Shown: positions 25,101-32,441, counted from the stretch's first letter. The stretch is 64,000 nucleotides of DNA from an uncultured Eubacteriales bacterium (GCA_902488815.1 CABTXP010000001.1:60970-124969), one strand, 5' to 3'. Numbers and translations: made by a program. The notes: generated by a model from the sequence alone, not told the origin.

Positions 25101-27940
25101 TTACATTAAACGGTAAAAAATACACTATGCAATACAAAGACGGCATTGCAACTTTTACACCCGGAGAAGATCTGCCCGACGGTCGTGTAGAAGGCACAAT
25201 AGTTATTACAAACGAAGACCAAGTGACCTCGGAAGAATTTAAATGGAGTTTCTACATCGGCAAAAATACATTGAAGCACTTTAGAGGACAGCTTCACTCT
25301 CACACCAACAACTCCGACGGATCAGGTACTATAGAACAGGCACTGGACTATGCGGCATCTGCAGACACCATTGACTTTATAGCAATTACCGACCACTCCA
25401 ACTACTTTGACACATCGGACAATTTGGGAAAAATTGACGATGAAAATTCAGGCATCATGAGCAAAGACAATCAAGCTTTAAGTAAGTGGAAATACTACAA
25501 AGACTTTGTCAAGAACTACAACGCCCCCAACTTTTTGGCAATATACGGCTATGAAATGACTTGGACCAAGAGCGGTGCAAACTACGGCCACATGAACACA
25601 TACAATACTGAAGGCTTTGTATCTCGAAACAACCCTTACTTCAACGACAAGACCGACTCCAAAGGACTTATCAACTACTACGAACTTCTTTCGACTTTGG
25701 ACGGAAATGTGTTCTCACAATTTAACCACCCGGGTACAACATTCGGAAACTTTGACGAATTTGCACACTACAATCCGAAATATGACAATGTGATAAATCT
25801 TGTAGAAGTCGGAAACGGCGAAGGCCAAATCGGAAGCAACGGTTACTTCAGATCTTATGACCAATACACAATGGCACTTGACAAAGGCTGGCACCTGTCC
25901 CCTTCAAACAACCAAGACAATCACAAGGGCAAATGGGGAGATGCCAACACGGCAAGAAACGTAGTTTTGGCAGATGCATTGACCTATGAAGGAATTTTGG
26001 ACGCAGTTAAAAACCACAGATTCTACTCCACTGAGGACAAGAACCTTACAATCAACTACACCCTTGACGGAAATGTAATGGGAAGCAAAGTGACAAATGC
26101 AGGAAACACGGTAAAAATAGAAGCTGAAATTGTAGACCCGGATTCCCAGGACATTGTAGGTAAAGTTGAAGTAATTTCAAACGGTGGCAAAGTTGTAGCA
26201 TCCGAGACCGTAAATTCAAATCAAGGACTTGTAGAATTCGAAATTCCAAACGAAGGCACATACTACTACATCCTTGTGACGGAAGGCGACGGAGATATGG
26301 CTGTCACTTCACCTGTATGGACACAATCTATAAAGGTTGCCGAAATCGACTCGATAAATAAAAACACGGAAACTGAAGAAGTGGGATCCCCAATTGAAAT
26401 CACTTCAATATTTAGAAACGGAACGGACACAGATATCAACGCAACAAAATTTGAATACTTTGCAAATGGCAAATTACTAAAATCATTTGGCGAAAGTAAA
26501 ACTTTCCCCGTAAATTCAAGTACGGAAATAAAACACGAAGTAACTCCTACAGAAGCCGGAACTTACAAAATTCAGTTAAAGATTACAACGGACTCCGGCG
26601 AATATACAAAGGAAATCGAAGTAAATGTATATCCTAAAGATATAAAGAGAACAGATATAGCGGATGTGCAAAAAGCTGAAGAAGGCAAACAATTCTTGAT
26701 AGAAGGAAGACTTACATCCAACGCATCGGGATATGACAAACACACCGCATTCTTTGACAGTGCATATATCCAAGACGCAACAGGCGGAATAAATATCTTC
26801 CCGATAAGCGGAAATTATCAAGAAGGCCAAAAATTGAGAATCAAAGGTACCACATCATCTTACCAGGGAGAACATCAACTGAATGTTCACAGCATTGAAG
26901 TTATTGATGAGGCAGTTCAAAAAATTGCTCCTCAAACTTTAAAGACGGGAGATGTGAAAGACAACTTGGGACTTTTGACAAAGGTAAAAGGCAAAGTACA
27001 AAAGGTAGAATATGCAAACGGCATTGTAGAAAGTATAACTGTAGATGACGGCTCCGGCGAAATAAGAATATTTATCGACGGCTACATCGGAAGACCTAAT
27101 TCAGAAGACATGAAAATGCCTGAAATTAAAAAAGGCGATACAGTGGAAGCAACAGGACTCTCCTCCATCGATCCGTTGGGCAACAGAATAAGAGTTAGAA
27201 ACAGAGACGATGTGAAGCTTGTAACTGATAACCCGACAGATCCGACCGATCCGACAGATCCGACAGATCCGACTGAACCGGAACGTCCAATTACACCGAG
27301 CTACCCTAATTATCCGATTTACTTTGACAGCAACTCATCAAAAGGTGTCAATAAAAATACAACAGGCACAGCAAAAAAAGTTGAACCTGAAAAATCAAAA
27401 GGATTTATCGACGTGGCATCAGGCGACTGGTTTAAACAATATGTAGACTATGTCAGTGAACACGGACTGATGAATGGCATCACCGAAAGAGAATTTGCAC
27501 CTCAAATGAACACTGAAAGAGGAATGCTCGTAACAATACTATACAGATTGGCTGGAAGTCCTTCTGTGAATGGCGAAATAAAATTTGCCGATGTTGGCGG
27601 CAATGACTACTTTAGAGATGCTGTCCTTTGGGCAAGTGAAAAAGGTATTGTAAAAGGACTTTCTGAAGACATTTTCGCACCTCATAAAAATATGACGAGA
27701 GAAGAACTTGTGACAATGATTTACAGATACGCAAAAATTTACGGCATAGGCAAAGAACAGTCAGTCGACCTTCAATTTAAAGACGCTGACAAGATTTCAC
27801 CTTGGGCGGTTGATGCATTTAAGTTTGCAGTGGCAAATAATATAATCAACGGATATGAAGACGGCACTTTAAGACCAAAGGCTGAAATCACAAGAGCGGA
27901 AGTTGCAAAAATAATTACACAGTTTGCAAAACTGAGATAA
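22103..27940 (+). CDS. Giant SLH surface protein with OB-fold repeats and PHP/CehA-type domain
   Basis: Exported protein of 1945 residues. The signal peptide ends near residue 28 (FA). OB-fold-like modules start near residues 76, 276, 466 and 677, each opening with a V(K)GxxTF...IQD core and three of them followed by a YESQRVLI-type strand. Two further modules lie near 1529 and 1622. An Ig-like region (about 870-1055) precedes a PHP/CehA-McbA-type metallohydrolase domain near 1060-1390, with metal-binding HSHTNNSDGSG and AITDHSN. Another Ig-like region follows, then a (TDP) linker near 1711 and three C-terminal SLH domains (1765-1945). It should be a wall-bound, probably phosphoesterase-like protein; the substrate is unknown. 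A good AAGGAGGAATT precedes the ATG. Confidence 0.9.
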   Translation: MKNFKKNVSLLLCVLMLIQIFSATGVFALGTNSSLVDEGENARRTPETFMRLRANAPSPDRSDGTIPIAEARTKAKDTLVKVKGIITFMDQYNVVIQDDTAGINIHYTLGKSEFSLGDEVMFEGKIGSYNGLLQIEYNNQKLQKIDKDITLPEPSEITVEELKANGEKYESQRVLIKDFTVGKIFFQGKSVNVVQEGKSIALFDRDINKVKNFKDFVDDNSDKKVQGIFVVGEFTTGSTPNYQLNLADLADVKLVEETPQIQTLSIKEASDLKGQDIVVKTEGVVTFKDNHYFFIQDETAGMAIYVLDATEDIYPELKLGDKVTVSGNAIDLDGEYWRDNVEVVDKSDGTLPQPINTYVSSILNNGTNFEAKRVSIKSLKVESIAGDTITVSKDGKTIDIFDRGAKNPFNLKKGDDIDVTGVVENFNYGGSTADYKLRITECKINKSVEASNIISIESARAKAAGESVKVKGIVTFIDENNVIIQDSTAGIDIHYKNGASKFALGDEVIAEGTVGEFNHLLQIEPVKVEKISADNELPTPVEIKIADLLKDPEKYESQRVLIKNATVKDNKPTDWNVPLEQEGKTMSLFDRKRVNSKDLTSGKKVDIICVVGQHSKTTAAEGYQLRLASPEHVTLISDAEPTDPTASASKLFTKETLDKYGVKLIPEVLKLPKDSETTVIGVATYDSYGGNKIFIQDIVNDEIVGYLLFGPSDPVEIGDIVVATGVATDFYGLPELGNISTVRVIGRDTETFKEPQNISVSEFNTNGAKYVNEWIRINDLVLPTYNGSGGITFKGQNGGQVAGYRVSSYPVGVKEGEVVDIIGAGGKHYDNIQIDIGHTKDYIVKNDNLAPFVELPESPLPAKIGSDYEFQFNVYDNLAVDKVNIKYFVEGKEQDAKIETLEGADSTIYKIVIPASFIKGEKIQLNIEATDKAGNKSTGYYYAPFEYETSTKVASPYLINIDSKPRVTEITPESMSEVLDTKRPEITAKIVGENNPTVTLTLNGKKYTMQYKDGIATFTPGEDLPDGRVEGTIVITNEDQVTSEEFKWSFYIGKNTLKHFRGQLHSHTNNSDGSGTIEQALDYAASADTIDFIAITDHSNYFDTSDNLGKIDDENSGIMSKDNQALSKWKYYKDFVKNYNAPNFLAIYGYEMTWTKSGANYGHMNTYNTEGFVSRNNPYFNDKTDSKGLINYYELLSTLDGNVFSQFNHPGTTFGNFDEFAHYNPKYDNVINLVEVGNGEGQIGSNGYFRSYDQYTMALDKGWHLSPSNNQDNHKGKWGDANTARNVVLADALTYEGILDAVKNHRFYSTEDKNLTINYTLDGNVMGSKVTNAGNTVKIEAEIVDPDSQDIVGKVEVISNGGKVVASETVNSNQGLVEFEIPNEGTYYYILVTEGDGDMAVTSPVWTQSIKVAEIDSINKNTETEEVGSPIEITSIFRNGTDTDINATKFEYFANGKLLKSFGESKTFPVNSSTEIKHEVTPTEAGTYKIQLKITTDSGEYTKEIEVNVYPKDIKRTDIADVQKAEEGKQFLIEGRLTSNASGYDKHTAFFDSAYIQDATGGINIFPISGNYQEGQKLRIKGTTSSYQGEHQLNVHSIEVIDEAVQKIAPQTLKTGDVKDNLGLLTKVKGKVQKVEYANGIVESITVDDGSGEIRIFIDGYIGRPNSEDMKMPEIKKGDTVEATGLSSIDPLGNRIRVRNRDDVKLVTDNPTDPTDPTDPTDPTEPERPITPSYPNYPIYFDSNSSKGVNKNTTGTAKKVEPEKSKGFIDVASGDWFKQYVDYVSEHGLMNGITEREFAPQMNTERGMLVTILYRLAGSPSVNGEIKFADVGGNDYFRDAVLWASEKGIVKGLSEDIFAPHKNMTREELVTMIYRYAKIYGIGKEQSVDLQFKDADKISPWAVDAFKFAVANNIINGYEDGTLRPKAEITRAEVAKIITQFAKLR
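27233..27277 (+). repeat. Nine-base tandem repeat in the SLH protein linker
   Basis: Five near-identical units of CCGACAGAT encode a Thr-Asp-Pro linker just before the cell-wall-binding part. Copy number could vary by slippage without breaking the frame. Confidence 0.85.
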
Positions 27941-27981
27941 CTTAATAGCACTTTGTAATGTGACCTAAAGAGTTTAAATTT

Positions 27982-28016
27982 AATCGGAGATGTTAAAAGC
28001 GTCTCCGATTTTTTTG
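27982..28016 (+). terminator. Terminator of the giant SLH protein gene
   Basis: AATCGGAGA / TCTCCGATT, nine pairs, with a loop of about 11 bases and a seven-base T tract. Confidence 0.88.
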
Positions 28017-28064
28017 TGTGCATAAACTTTACTCACCTCTTTATAATATTAATGTGTGTGAATG

Positions 28065-28073
28065 TGGTATAAT
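28065..28073 (+). promoter_or_regulatory. Extended -10 promoter candidate of the TtcA-like gene
   Basis: TGGTATAAT, a TGn element fused to a consensus TATAAT, 36 nt before the ATG. The -35 region is poor. Confidence 0.55.
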
Positions 28074-28108
28074 TTTAAAAGAGAAAGAGGATTGATATTA
28101 TAAGCCCG

Positions 28109-28909
28109 ATGGAAATGGAAAGAGCTTTGATAAAGACCTACAGAAAAGATTTGTGGGTGAGATTTATTAAAGCTGTAAACCAATATGAATTAATAGATGA
28201 AGGGGACAAAATTGCAGTTGCCATCTCAGGCGGCAAGGACTCTCTCACTCTTGCAAAACTTTTTCAGGAGCTTAAGAGACACGGCAAAAAACATTTTGAG
28301 CTTGAGTTTATTGCAATGGATCCCGGATACAAAAGTGAAAACAGATTGAGACTTGAAGAAAATTGTAAGGCCATGGGAATACCTGTGAAGGTTCACGACT
28401 CCGATGTCTTTCAAGTGGCAAACAAAGTCGGTGGGGACAAGCCCTGCTACATGTGTGCCCGCATGAGAAGAGGCAATCTCTATGCAAAGGCACAGGAACT
28501 TGGTTGCAACAAGCTGGCTCTTGGCCATCACTTGGACGACGTGGTGGAGACCATTATGCTCAATATAATTTTTTCAGGCAACTACAAGACCATGATGCCC
28601 AAACTTCGCGCTGAAAATTTTGAAGGCATGGAGCTTATTCGTCCCATGTACTTTATTGAAGAAGAGGCAATCATCAGATACATGCAAAGAATCAGCATCT
28701 CCGCCTTGGACTGCGCATGTGAAGTTGCCGAGAAAAAAGAAGGCAACATGAGATTTTTTGTAAAAGATTTAATTGAAGACCTTAAAAAAGTAAACCCCAA
28801 CATCAAGCTCTCCATCTTCAGAAGTGCGGAGAATGTAAACATAGATGCCATAACAGGCTGGATCGAAAAAGGCGAGAAGCACAGTTTTTTAGAAAAATAC
28901 AGTAGGTGA
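28109..28909 (+). CDS. TtcA/TilS-family PP-loop ATPase
   Basis: Cytoplasmic tRNA-thiolation-type protein of 266 residues. The ATP pyrophosphatase loop VAISGGKDSLTLAKL is near residue 40. A CxxC pair (CYMCARMRRGNLY, near 112) followed by LGHHLDDVVETIMLN fits TtcA-like proteins that use a sulfur carrier or Fe-S cluster to make 2-thiocytidine in tRNA. The third conserved Cys pair of TtcA could be the CAC in LDCACEVAEK near 200. AGAGG lies 18 nt before the ATG, unusually far; in-frame ATT or ATA codons lie nearer, so the true start is uncertain. It may be transcribed with the exonuclease gene that follows 4 nt later. Confidence 0.85.
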   Translation: MEMERALIKTYRKDLWVRFIKAVNQYELIDEGDKIAVAISGGKDSLTLAKLFQELKRHGKKHFELEFIAMDPGYKSENRLRLEENCKAMGIPVKVHDSDVFQVANKVGGDKPCYMCARMRRGNLYAKAQELGCNKLALGHHLDDVVETIMLNIIFSGNYKTMMPKLRAENFEGMELIRPMYFIEEEAIIRYMQRISISALDCACEVAEKKEGNMRFFVKDLIEDLKKVNPNIKLSIFRSAENVNIDAITGWIEKGEKHSFLEKYSR

Positions 28910-28913
28910 TAAA

Positions 28914-29666
28914 TTGAAATTAATGTCTTGGAACGTAAACGGACTAAGAGCCGCAATCAGAAAAGGCTTTGAAGAAAAATTACAGGAGATGAATCCCGAT
29001 ATAATTTGTCTCCAGGAAATAAAGATGCAAGAAGGTCAAGCGGAGCCGGACTTGCCGGGATACTTGGAGTACTACAACTACGCCGAGAGAAAAGGCTATT
29101 CAGGCACGGCGATTTTTACAAAAGAGAAGCCCATCTCACACACGGTTGGCATAGGCGTGCCGGAACACGACACTGAAGGTCGAGTAATCACATTGGAGTT
29201 TCCCGACTACTACTTTGTCGGATGCTACACTCCCAATTCTCAAAGAGGTCTTGCAAGACTTCCCTACAGAATGGAATGGGAAGATGCCTTTAGAGAATAT
29301 CTTTTAAAGTTAGACGAAAAAAAGCCGGTTATATTATGCGGCGATTTAAACGTGGCGCACAAGGAGATAGACCTTGCAAACCCGAGCACAAATAGAAAAA
29401 ACGCAGGATTTTCAGATGAAGAAAGGGGGAAATTCCAAACACTTTTAGATTCAGGTTTCATCGACACGTTCAGATACTTCTATCCTGACAAGGAAAATGA
29501 ATACACATGGTGGAGTCATTTTGCAAACGCAAGAGAGAGAAATATCGGATGGAGAATCGATTATTTTGTTGTAAGCAGTAGATTTATTGACAATGTGAAA
29601 GATGCCAAGATACATCAAAGTATTATGGGCTCCGACCATTGTCCTGTAGAAATAATTTTAAAGTGA
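28914..29666 (+). CDS. Exodeoxyribonuclease III
   Basis: AP endonuclease / 3'-5' exonuclease of base-excision repair (Xth/ExoA family), 250 residues. Catalytic residues are visible in SWNVNGLRA (N-terminal Asn), CLQEIKMQ (Glu near residue 37), the Tyr region YYNYAERKGYSGTAIF, GDLNVAHKEIDLANP (Asp/Asn near 145) and the C-terminal GSDHCPVEI (Asp-His). The start is TTG, 4 nt after the preceding stop, with AGGTGAT as ribosome binding site; the next ATG would cut into the first strand. The neighbouring flavodiiron gene suggests a shared response to oxidative stress, which is an inference. Confidence 0.95.
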   Translation: MKLMSWNVNGLRAAIRKGFEEKLQEMNPDIICLQEIKMQEGQAEPDLPGYLEYYNYAERKGYSGTAIFTKEKPISHTVGIGVPEHDTEGRVITLEFPDYYFVGCYTPNSQRGLARLPYRMEWEDAFREYLLKLDEKKPVILCGDLNVAHKEIDLANPSTNRKNAGFSDEERGKFQTLLDSGFIDTFRYFYPDKENEYTWWSHFANARERNIGWRIDYFVVSSRFIDNVKDAKIHQSIMGSDHCPVEIILK

Positions 29667-29673
29667 GGTATTT

Positions 29674-30876
29674 ATGGAAAATTTATTAGCACAAAAAATC
29701 AGAGACGACCTATACTACATAGGCGTAAACGACCGTCACACACATTTGTTTGAAGCAATGTGGCCTCTGCCTGACGGAGTATCATACAACTCCTACTTGG
29801 TAAAGGGCAAAGAAAATATTATGTTCGACCTTGTAAAGGCAACTGAACAAACGACATTCTTGGAAAAATTAAAAGAAGTATTGGGAGACGAACCATTACA
29901 CTATCTTGTAATTAACCACATGGAACCTGACCACACTTCAGGTATCGTCGCACTCCTTGCAAGATATCCCGATATTAAAATTATAACCAACAAGAGAGCC
30001 CTACCTTTCTTAAAGAATTACTACGGCGTAGAAGATAATATAACATTGGTAAATGACGGAGAAACATTGGAACTTGGTGACCACGCCTTTACATTCTACA
30101 ACACACCCATGGTACACTGGCCTGAGTCAATGGTAGCTTATGAAGAAAAGACAAAGACACTTTTCTCACAAGATATCTTCGGCGGATTCGGAACCCTTGA
30201 CGGCGCAATATTTGACGACGAAGTAGAATTCGGCAAATACTATTTAGACGAAACAACAAGATACTTTATTAATATTGTAGGAAAGTATGCGCAACAAGCA
30301 GTGCGTGCAATAGAAAAATTGGCTCCCCTTGAAATAAAAATGATTTGCCCGGACCACGGCCCGATTTGGAGAAAGAATCCTGAAAAAATTGTAGAGCTGT
30401 ACACCAAACTTGCAAAGCAAGAAACTGAAAAAGGCGTAGTAATCATTTACGGTTCAATGTACGGCAACACAGAAAGAATGGCTGCAGCTGTAGCAAAGGG
30501 AGTAGCAGAAGGCGGCGTTACAAACATCAGAATGCACGACGTGTCAAAGACTCCTCAATCATACCTACTTGCAGACTGCTGGAAGTACAAGGGAGTAATC
30601 TTGGGCTCCTGCTCATACAACCACAACATATTCCCCACAATGGGATTTTTGTTAAGCGAACTTAAACATCAAAAGATGAAGAACAACGTTTGGGGATTCT
30701 TCGGATCCTACTCATGGAACGGCGGCGCAGTACGCGAATTTAAAAAGTGGGCAGAAGAATACAAGTGCAACATGATAGAAGATGTACCTGAAATCCAAGG
30801 CGCAGCAACAGAAGAACAACTTAAAGAACTTACTGAACTTGGAAGAGAAATGGCAAGAAGAGTGTTGGAAGACTAA
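29674..30876 (+). CDS. Flavodiiron protein (FprA type)
   Basis: Cytoplasmic oxygen or nitric oxide reductase of anaerobes, 400 residues. The metallo-beta-lactamase-like domain carries the diiron ligands H-x-E-x-D-H as NHMEPDHTSG near residue 80, His in PMVHWPESM near 148, the bridging Asp in SQDIFGGFG near 167 and His in CPDHGPIWR near 228. The C-terminal flavodoxin domain starts near 253 (VVIIYGSMYGNTERMA, the FMN phosphate loop). No rubredoxin domain is fused, so electrons must come from a separate carrier. It is followed by a strong terminator. Confidence 0.96.
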   Translation: MENLLAQKIRDDLYYIGVNDRHTHLFEAMWPLPDGVSYNSYLVKGKENIMFDLVKATEQTTFLEKLKEVLGDEPLHYLVINHMEPDHTSGIVALLARYPDIKIITNKRALPFLKNYYGVEDNITLVNDGETLELGDHAFTFYNTPMVHWPESMVAYEEKTKTLFSQDIFGGFGTLDGAIFDDEVEFGKYYLDETTRYFINIVGKYAQQAVRAIEKLAPLEIKMICPDHGPIWRKNPEKIVELYTKLAKQETEKGVVIIYGSMYGNTERMAAAVAKGVAEGGVTNIRMHDVSKTPQSYLLADCWKYKGVILGSCSYNHNIFPTMGFLLSELKHQKMKNNVWGFFGSYSWNGGAVREFKKWAEEYKCNMIEDVPEIQGAATEEQLKELTELGREMARRVLED

Positions 30877-30883
30877 ATAATTT

Positions 30884-30911
30884 AAAGGACTCGCAATGAG
30901 TCCTTTTTTTG
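30884..30911 (+). terminator. Terminator of the flavodiiron gene
   Basis: AAAGGACTC / GAGTCCTTT stem, loop GCAAT, then a T tract. Confidence 0.92.
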
Positions 30912-30920
30912 TTGGACTAT

Positions 30921-31000
30921 CGGGGGCATTCCTAAGCATAGCAAAGCGTATAATGGGGACATTCCTCAAACGAACGAAGTGAGTGAAGAGGTGTGTCCCC
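30921..31000 (+). repeat. GGGGACA hairpin repeat, copy 1 with truncated leading copy
   Basis: The complete unit is 30955-31000: GGGGACATTC, an inner imperfect palindrome, then GTGTGTCCCC. It is preceded by a truncated copy (GGGGGCATTC plus AAGCATAGCAAAGCGTATAAT). The run from AAGCATAGC through GGGGACATTC is repeated identically at 31244-31274. Confidence 0.85.
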
Positions 31001-31031
31001 CAGACGATGTGATGATAGTTATGTGTATATT

Positions 31032-31212
31032 GGGGGCATTCACCAGTCAAGCCTAACTTGACAGGTGCAGGCGCGGCGCGTGTCCCCCGAAAAAGAAAGT
31101 AAATTTTTAGATAAGGTTAATTAACGACATAGAAAAAGGTTAAGTCGTTTATTGAGTTGCTGTTAAAAATAAGTTAGTTCTAAGGGGACACACCGCTTCG
31201 CGGAATGTCCCC
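31032..31212 (+). repeat. Composite GGGGACA element 1 (181 bp)
   Basis: A left hairpin (31032-31088, inner palindrome with GTCAAGCC / CTTGAC) is joined by a 95-base AT-rich middle containing AAGTCGTTTATTGAGTTG to an inverted right hairpin (31184-31212, GGGGACACACCGC-TTC-GCGGAATGTCCCC broken over two arms). The same architecture recurs at 33573 and 35617. Confidence 0.85.
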
Positions 31213-31232
31213 AATTATAATCGTGTGCATCT

Positions 31233-31309
31233 GGGACTTCCCCAAGCATAGCAAAGCGTATAATGGGGACATTCGTGGAGTTGCTGAAAGCAACGCAACG
31301 TGTGTCCCC
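31233..31309 (+). repeat. GGGGACA hairpin repeat, copy 4
   Basis: Complete unit at 31265-31309 with the inner stem GTTGCT / AGCAAC, preceded by the same AAGCATAGCAAAGCGTATAAT leader as copy 1. Confidence 0.85.
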
Positions 31310-31353
31310 TAAACATGTGTTGATAGTCTAAACATACGTGGGTATAAATATGA

Positions 31354-31470
31354 GTGAAGGAAAACAAAAAAAAGCCTACCACCAACGTAGTTGAATTAAT
31401 TACTGCAATAATTAATCTCATAATTGTTGGGATAGAGCTTTTAAAAATTTTCTGGGCGGGGCTGAAATAG
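31354..31470 (+). CDS. Possible 38-residue single-helix membrane peptide
   Basis: A short frame beginning at GTG directly after a stop. It reads a lysine-rich start (KENKKKP), then a hydrophobic helix (VVELITAIINLIIVGIELL) and an aromatic, basic end (KIFWAGLK). This is the shape of small membrane peptides such as type I toxins, but no family is recognised. A clear ribosome binding site is missing and GTG is the only start, so it may not be translated. It lies between a hairpin repeat and the RHH gene. Confidence 0.3.
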   Translation: MKENKKKPTTNVVELITAIINLIIVGIELLKIFWAGLK

Positions 31471-31482
31471 CCTCTCCCTTAC

Positions 31483-31516
31483 TTCACTTATATTATAGTG
31501 AATAGTGAATAATGAA
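31483..31516 (+). promoter_or_regulatory. Heptamer array upstream of the RHH gene (operator candidate)
   Basis: Three tandem heptamers, TAGTGAA, TAGTGAA, TAATGAA (31496-31516), with an inverted TTCACTTA at 31483. Ribbon-helix-helix repressors bind short direct or inverted repeats, so this could be an autoregulatory site of the gene starting at 31539. Confidence 0.45.
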
Positions 31517-31538
31517 ATTAAAACAAGGGGAAAATAAA

Positions 31539-31709
31539 ATGGTAATGGGAAGACCTAAATCGGAAAACCCGAAAAACATAAAAATAACCGTAAGATTAGA
31601 CGAAACAACAGACGAAAAACTAACAAAAATAGCAGATAAACACAACACAACAAAAGCAAACTTTATAAGGAATTTACTATTAGAAGAAATAAAAAGACAA
31701 AAAATTTAA
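31539..31709 (+). CDS. Ribbon-helix-helix (CopG/Arc-type) DNA-binding protein
   Basis: A 56-residue protein with the RHH pattern: an N-terminal GRPKSENPKN arm, the beta strand IKITVRLDE, helix A TDEKLTKIADKHN and helix B TKANFIRNLLLEEIKRQ. Such dimeric proteins repress their own promoters, often in toxin-antitoxin modules or on plasmids and ICEs. The ATG at 31539 has AAGGGG seven bases upstream; a more upstream ATG (31512) lacks one. Heptamer repeats lie 23-43 nt before it. No classical toxin gene follows, and the charged protein at 31799 is of unknown function. Confidence 0.8.
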   Translation: MVMGRPKSENPKNIKITVRLDETTDEKLTKIADKHNTTKANFIRNLLLEEIKRQKI

Positions 31710-31716
31710 AAAAGTA

Positions 31717-31782
31717 TTGCCGTCGTGCAAGCACTACTGTGCCATAAAGGCACAGTAAGAAAACATCTTACGAGTATGGCAA
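31717..31782 (+). other. Structured intercistronic segment
   Basis: A nine-pair perfect hairpin TACTGTGCC / GGCACAGTA (loop ATAAA, 31735-31757), a smaller TAAGA / TCTTA hairpin beside it and an outer TTGCC / GGCAA pairing. There is no T tract, so it is not a terminator. It may shape or regulate the message of the gene at 31799. Confidence 0.4.
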
Positions 31783-31798
31783 GAGAAAGGAAGATAAG

Positions 31799-32206
31799 GT
31801 GAACGATAAAGATAAAAGAGAAAGACAAAGAGAAGCGGATAAAAGATGGATTGAAAAGAATAAAGAACACAGAAGATATTTATCACAGAGAGGTGCGGCA
31901 AGGTCTTTTATAAGAAATCACGCAACTGAAGAAGATTTAAAAGAACTTGAAAAAATAATCGAAGAAAAAAACGAATTAATAGGATTGTCAACAGACAGCT
32001 TAACAAAAAAAGGAACGGAGTATCTTCAAACGCTTCCTGAAAAAGAAAGATTTGTAGCAGTAGAGCTATTAAAAAAATTAGTAATAGCGTGGGACCCGGA
32101 CTTCACAAAATTAACTGAACAAGAGAAAAAAGAACTTGAAGAAGCTAAAGAAGATAAAGAATATTTTGACTTTAAAGACGTTTATAACGAATTAATGGAC
32201 AAGTAA
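31799..32206 (+). CDS. Charged helical protein of unknown function
   Basis: A 135-residue protein, not recognised as an enzyme. The N-terminal third is highly basic (KDKRERQREADKRWIEKNKEH, in part), followed by RGAARSFIRNHATEEDLKEL. That stretch recalls small hypothetical proteins I have seen in Firmicute mobile elements. The C-terminal half is acidic and helical. No signal peptide or membrane segment. The start is GTG with AAAGGAAG upstream. It follows the RHH gene after a structured spacer and is bounded on both sides by GGGGACA repeats, so it may belong to a small mobile or stabilisation cassette. Confidence 0.65.
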   Translation: MNDKDKRERQREADKRWIEKNKEHRRYLSQRGAARSFIRNHATEEDLKELEKIIEEKNELIGLSTDSLTKKGTEYLQTLPEKERFVAVELLKKLVIAWDPDFTKLTEQEKKELEEAKEDKEYFDFKDVYNELMDK

Positions 32207-32217
32207 AAAAAGTTCTC

Positions 32218-32331
32218 GGGGACATTCCCCAGTCAAGCCGAGCTTGACAGGTATAGGTGCGACGTCTGTCCTCAAAAGAGCAAAACGTATAATGGGGACA
32301 TTCGCCAGGCTTTAGCCGTGCGTGTGTCCCC
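32218..32331 (+). repeat. GGGGACA hairpin repeats, copies 5 and 6
   Basis: Copy 5 (32218-32273) has the GTCAAGCC/GCTTGAC inner stem and a decayed right arm (TCTGTCCTC). Copy 6 (32294-32331) is short and intact, with the CGTATAAT leader in between. Confidence 0.85.
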
Positions 32332-32339
32332 TTTTTTTT
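32294..32339 (+). terminator. Repeat copy 6 acting as terminator
   Basis: The GGGGACATTCGC...GCGTGTGTCCCC hairpin is followed at once by eight T residues, the form of a rho-independent terminator for the cassette at 31539-32206. Confidence 0.7.
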
Positions 32340-32382
32340 ATTTGTGACTTCCCTTTACTTTATTACTTCATAATCTCCTAAT

Positions 32383-32411
32383 TAGACAATTTTTTTGTTT
32401 AGTAATAAGAT
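32383..32411 (+). promoter_or_regulatory. Promoter candidate of the class V aminotransferase gene
   Basis: TAGACA and TAAGAT separated by 17 bases, about 30 nt before the start codon. Confidence 0.5.
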
Positions 32412-32441
32412 TGTTCCATACTATTATTATTGAGGTGTTAT

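Larger units (their letters stand above)
30912..31538. other. Repeat-rich intergenic region
   Basis: About 630 bases with no long gene. The left 400 bases are built from four copies of the GGGGACATTC hairpin repeat. The right part holds a possible 38-residue membrane peptide and an operator-like heptamer array before the RHH gene. Confidence 0.8.

Noticed and set aside
30921..31309. A second CRISPR array made of the GGGGACA repeats
   Set aside because: Units vary in length and inner sequence, occur in both orientations and have no regular spacer period.
31539..32206. Classical toxin-antitoxin pair
   Set aside because: The RHH protein could be an antitoxin, but the 135-residue partner has no RelE, MazF or other toxin motif and the gene spacing is 89 nt with structure; kept only as a hypothesis.
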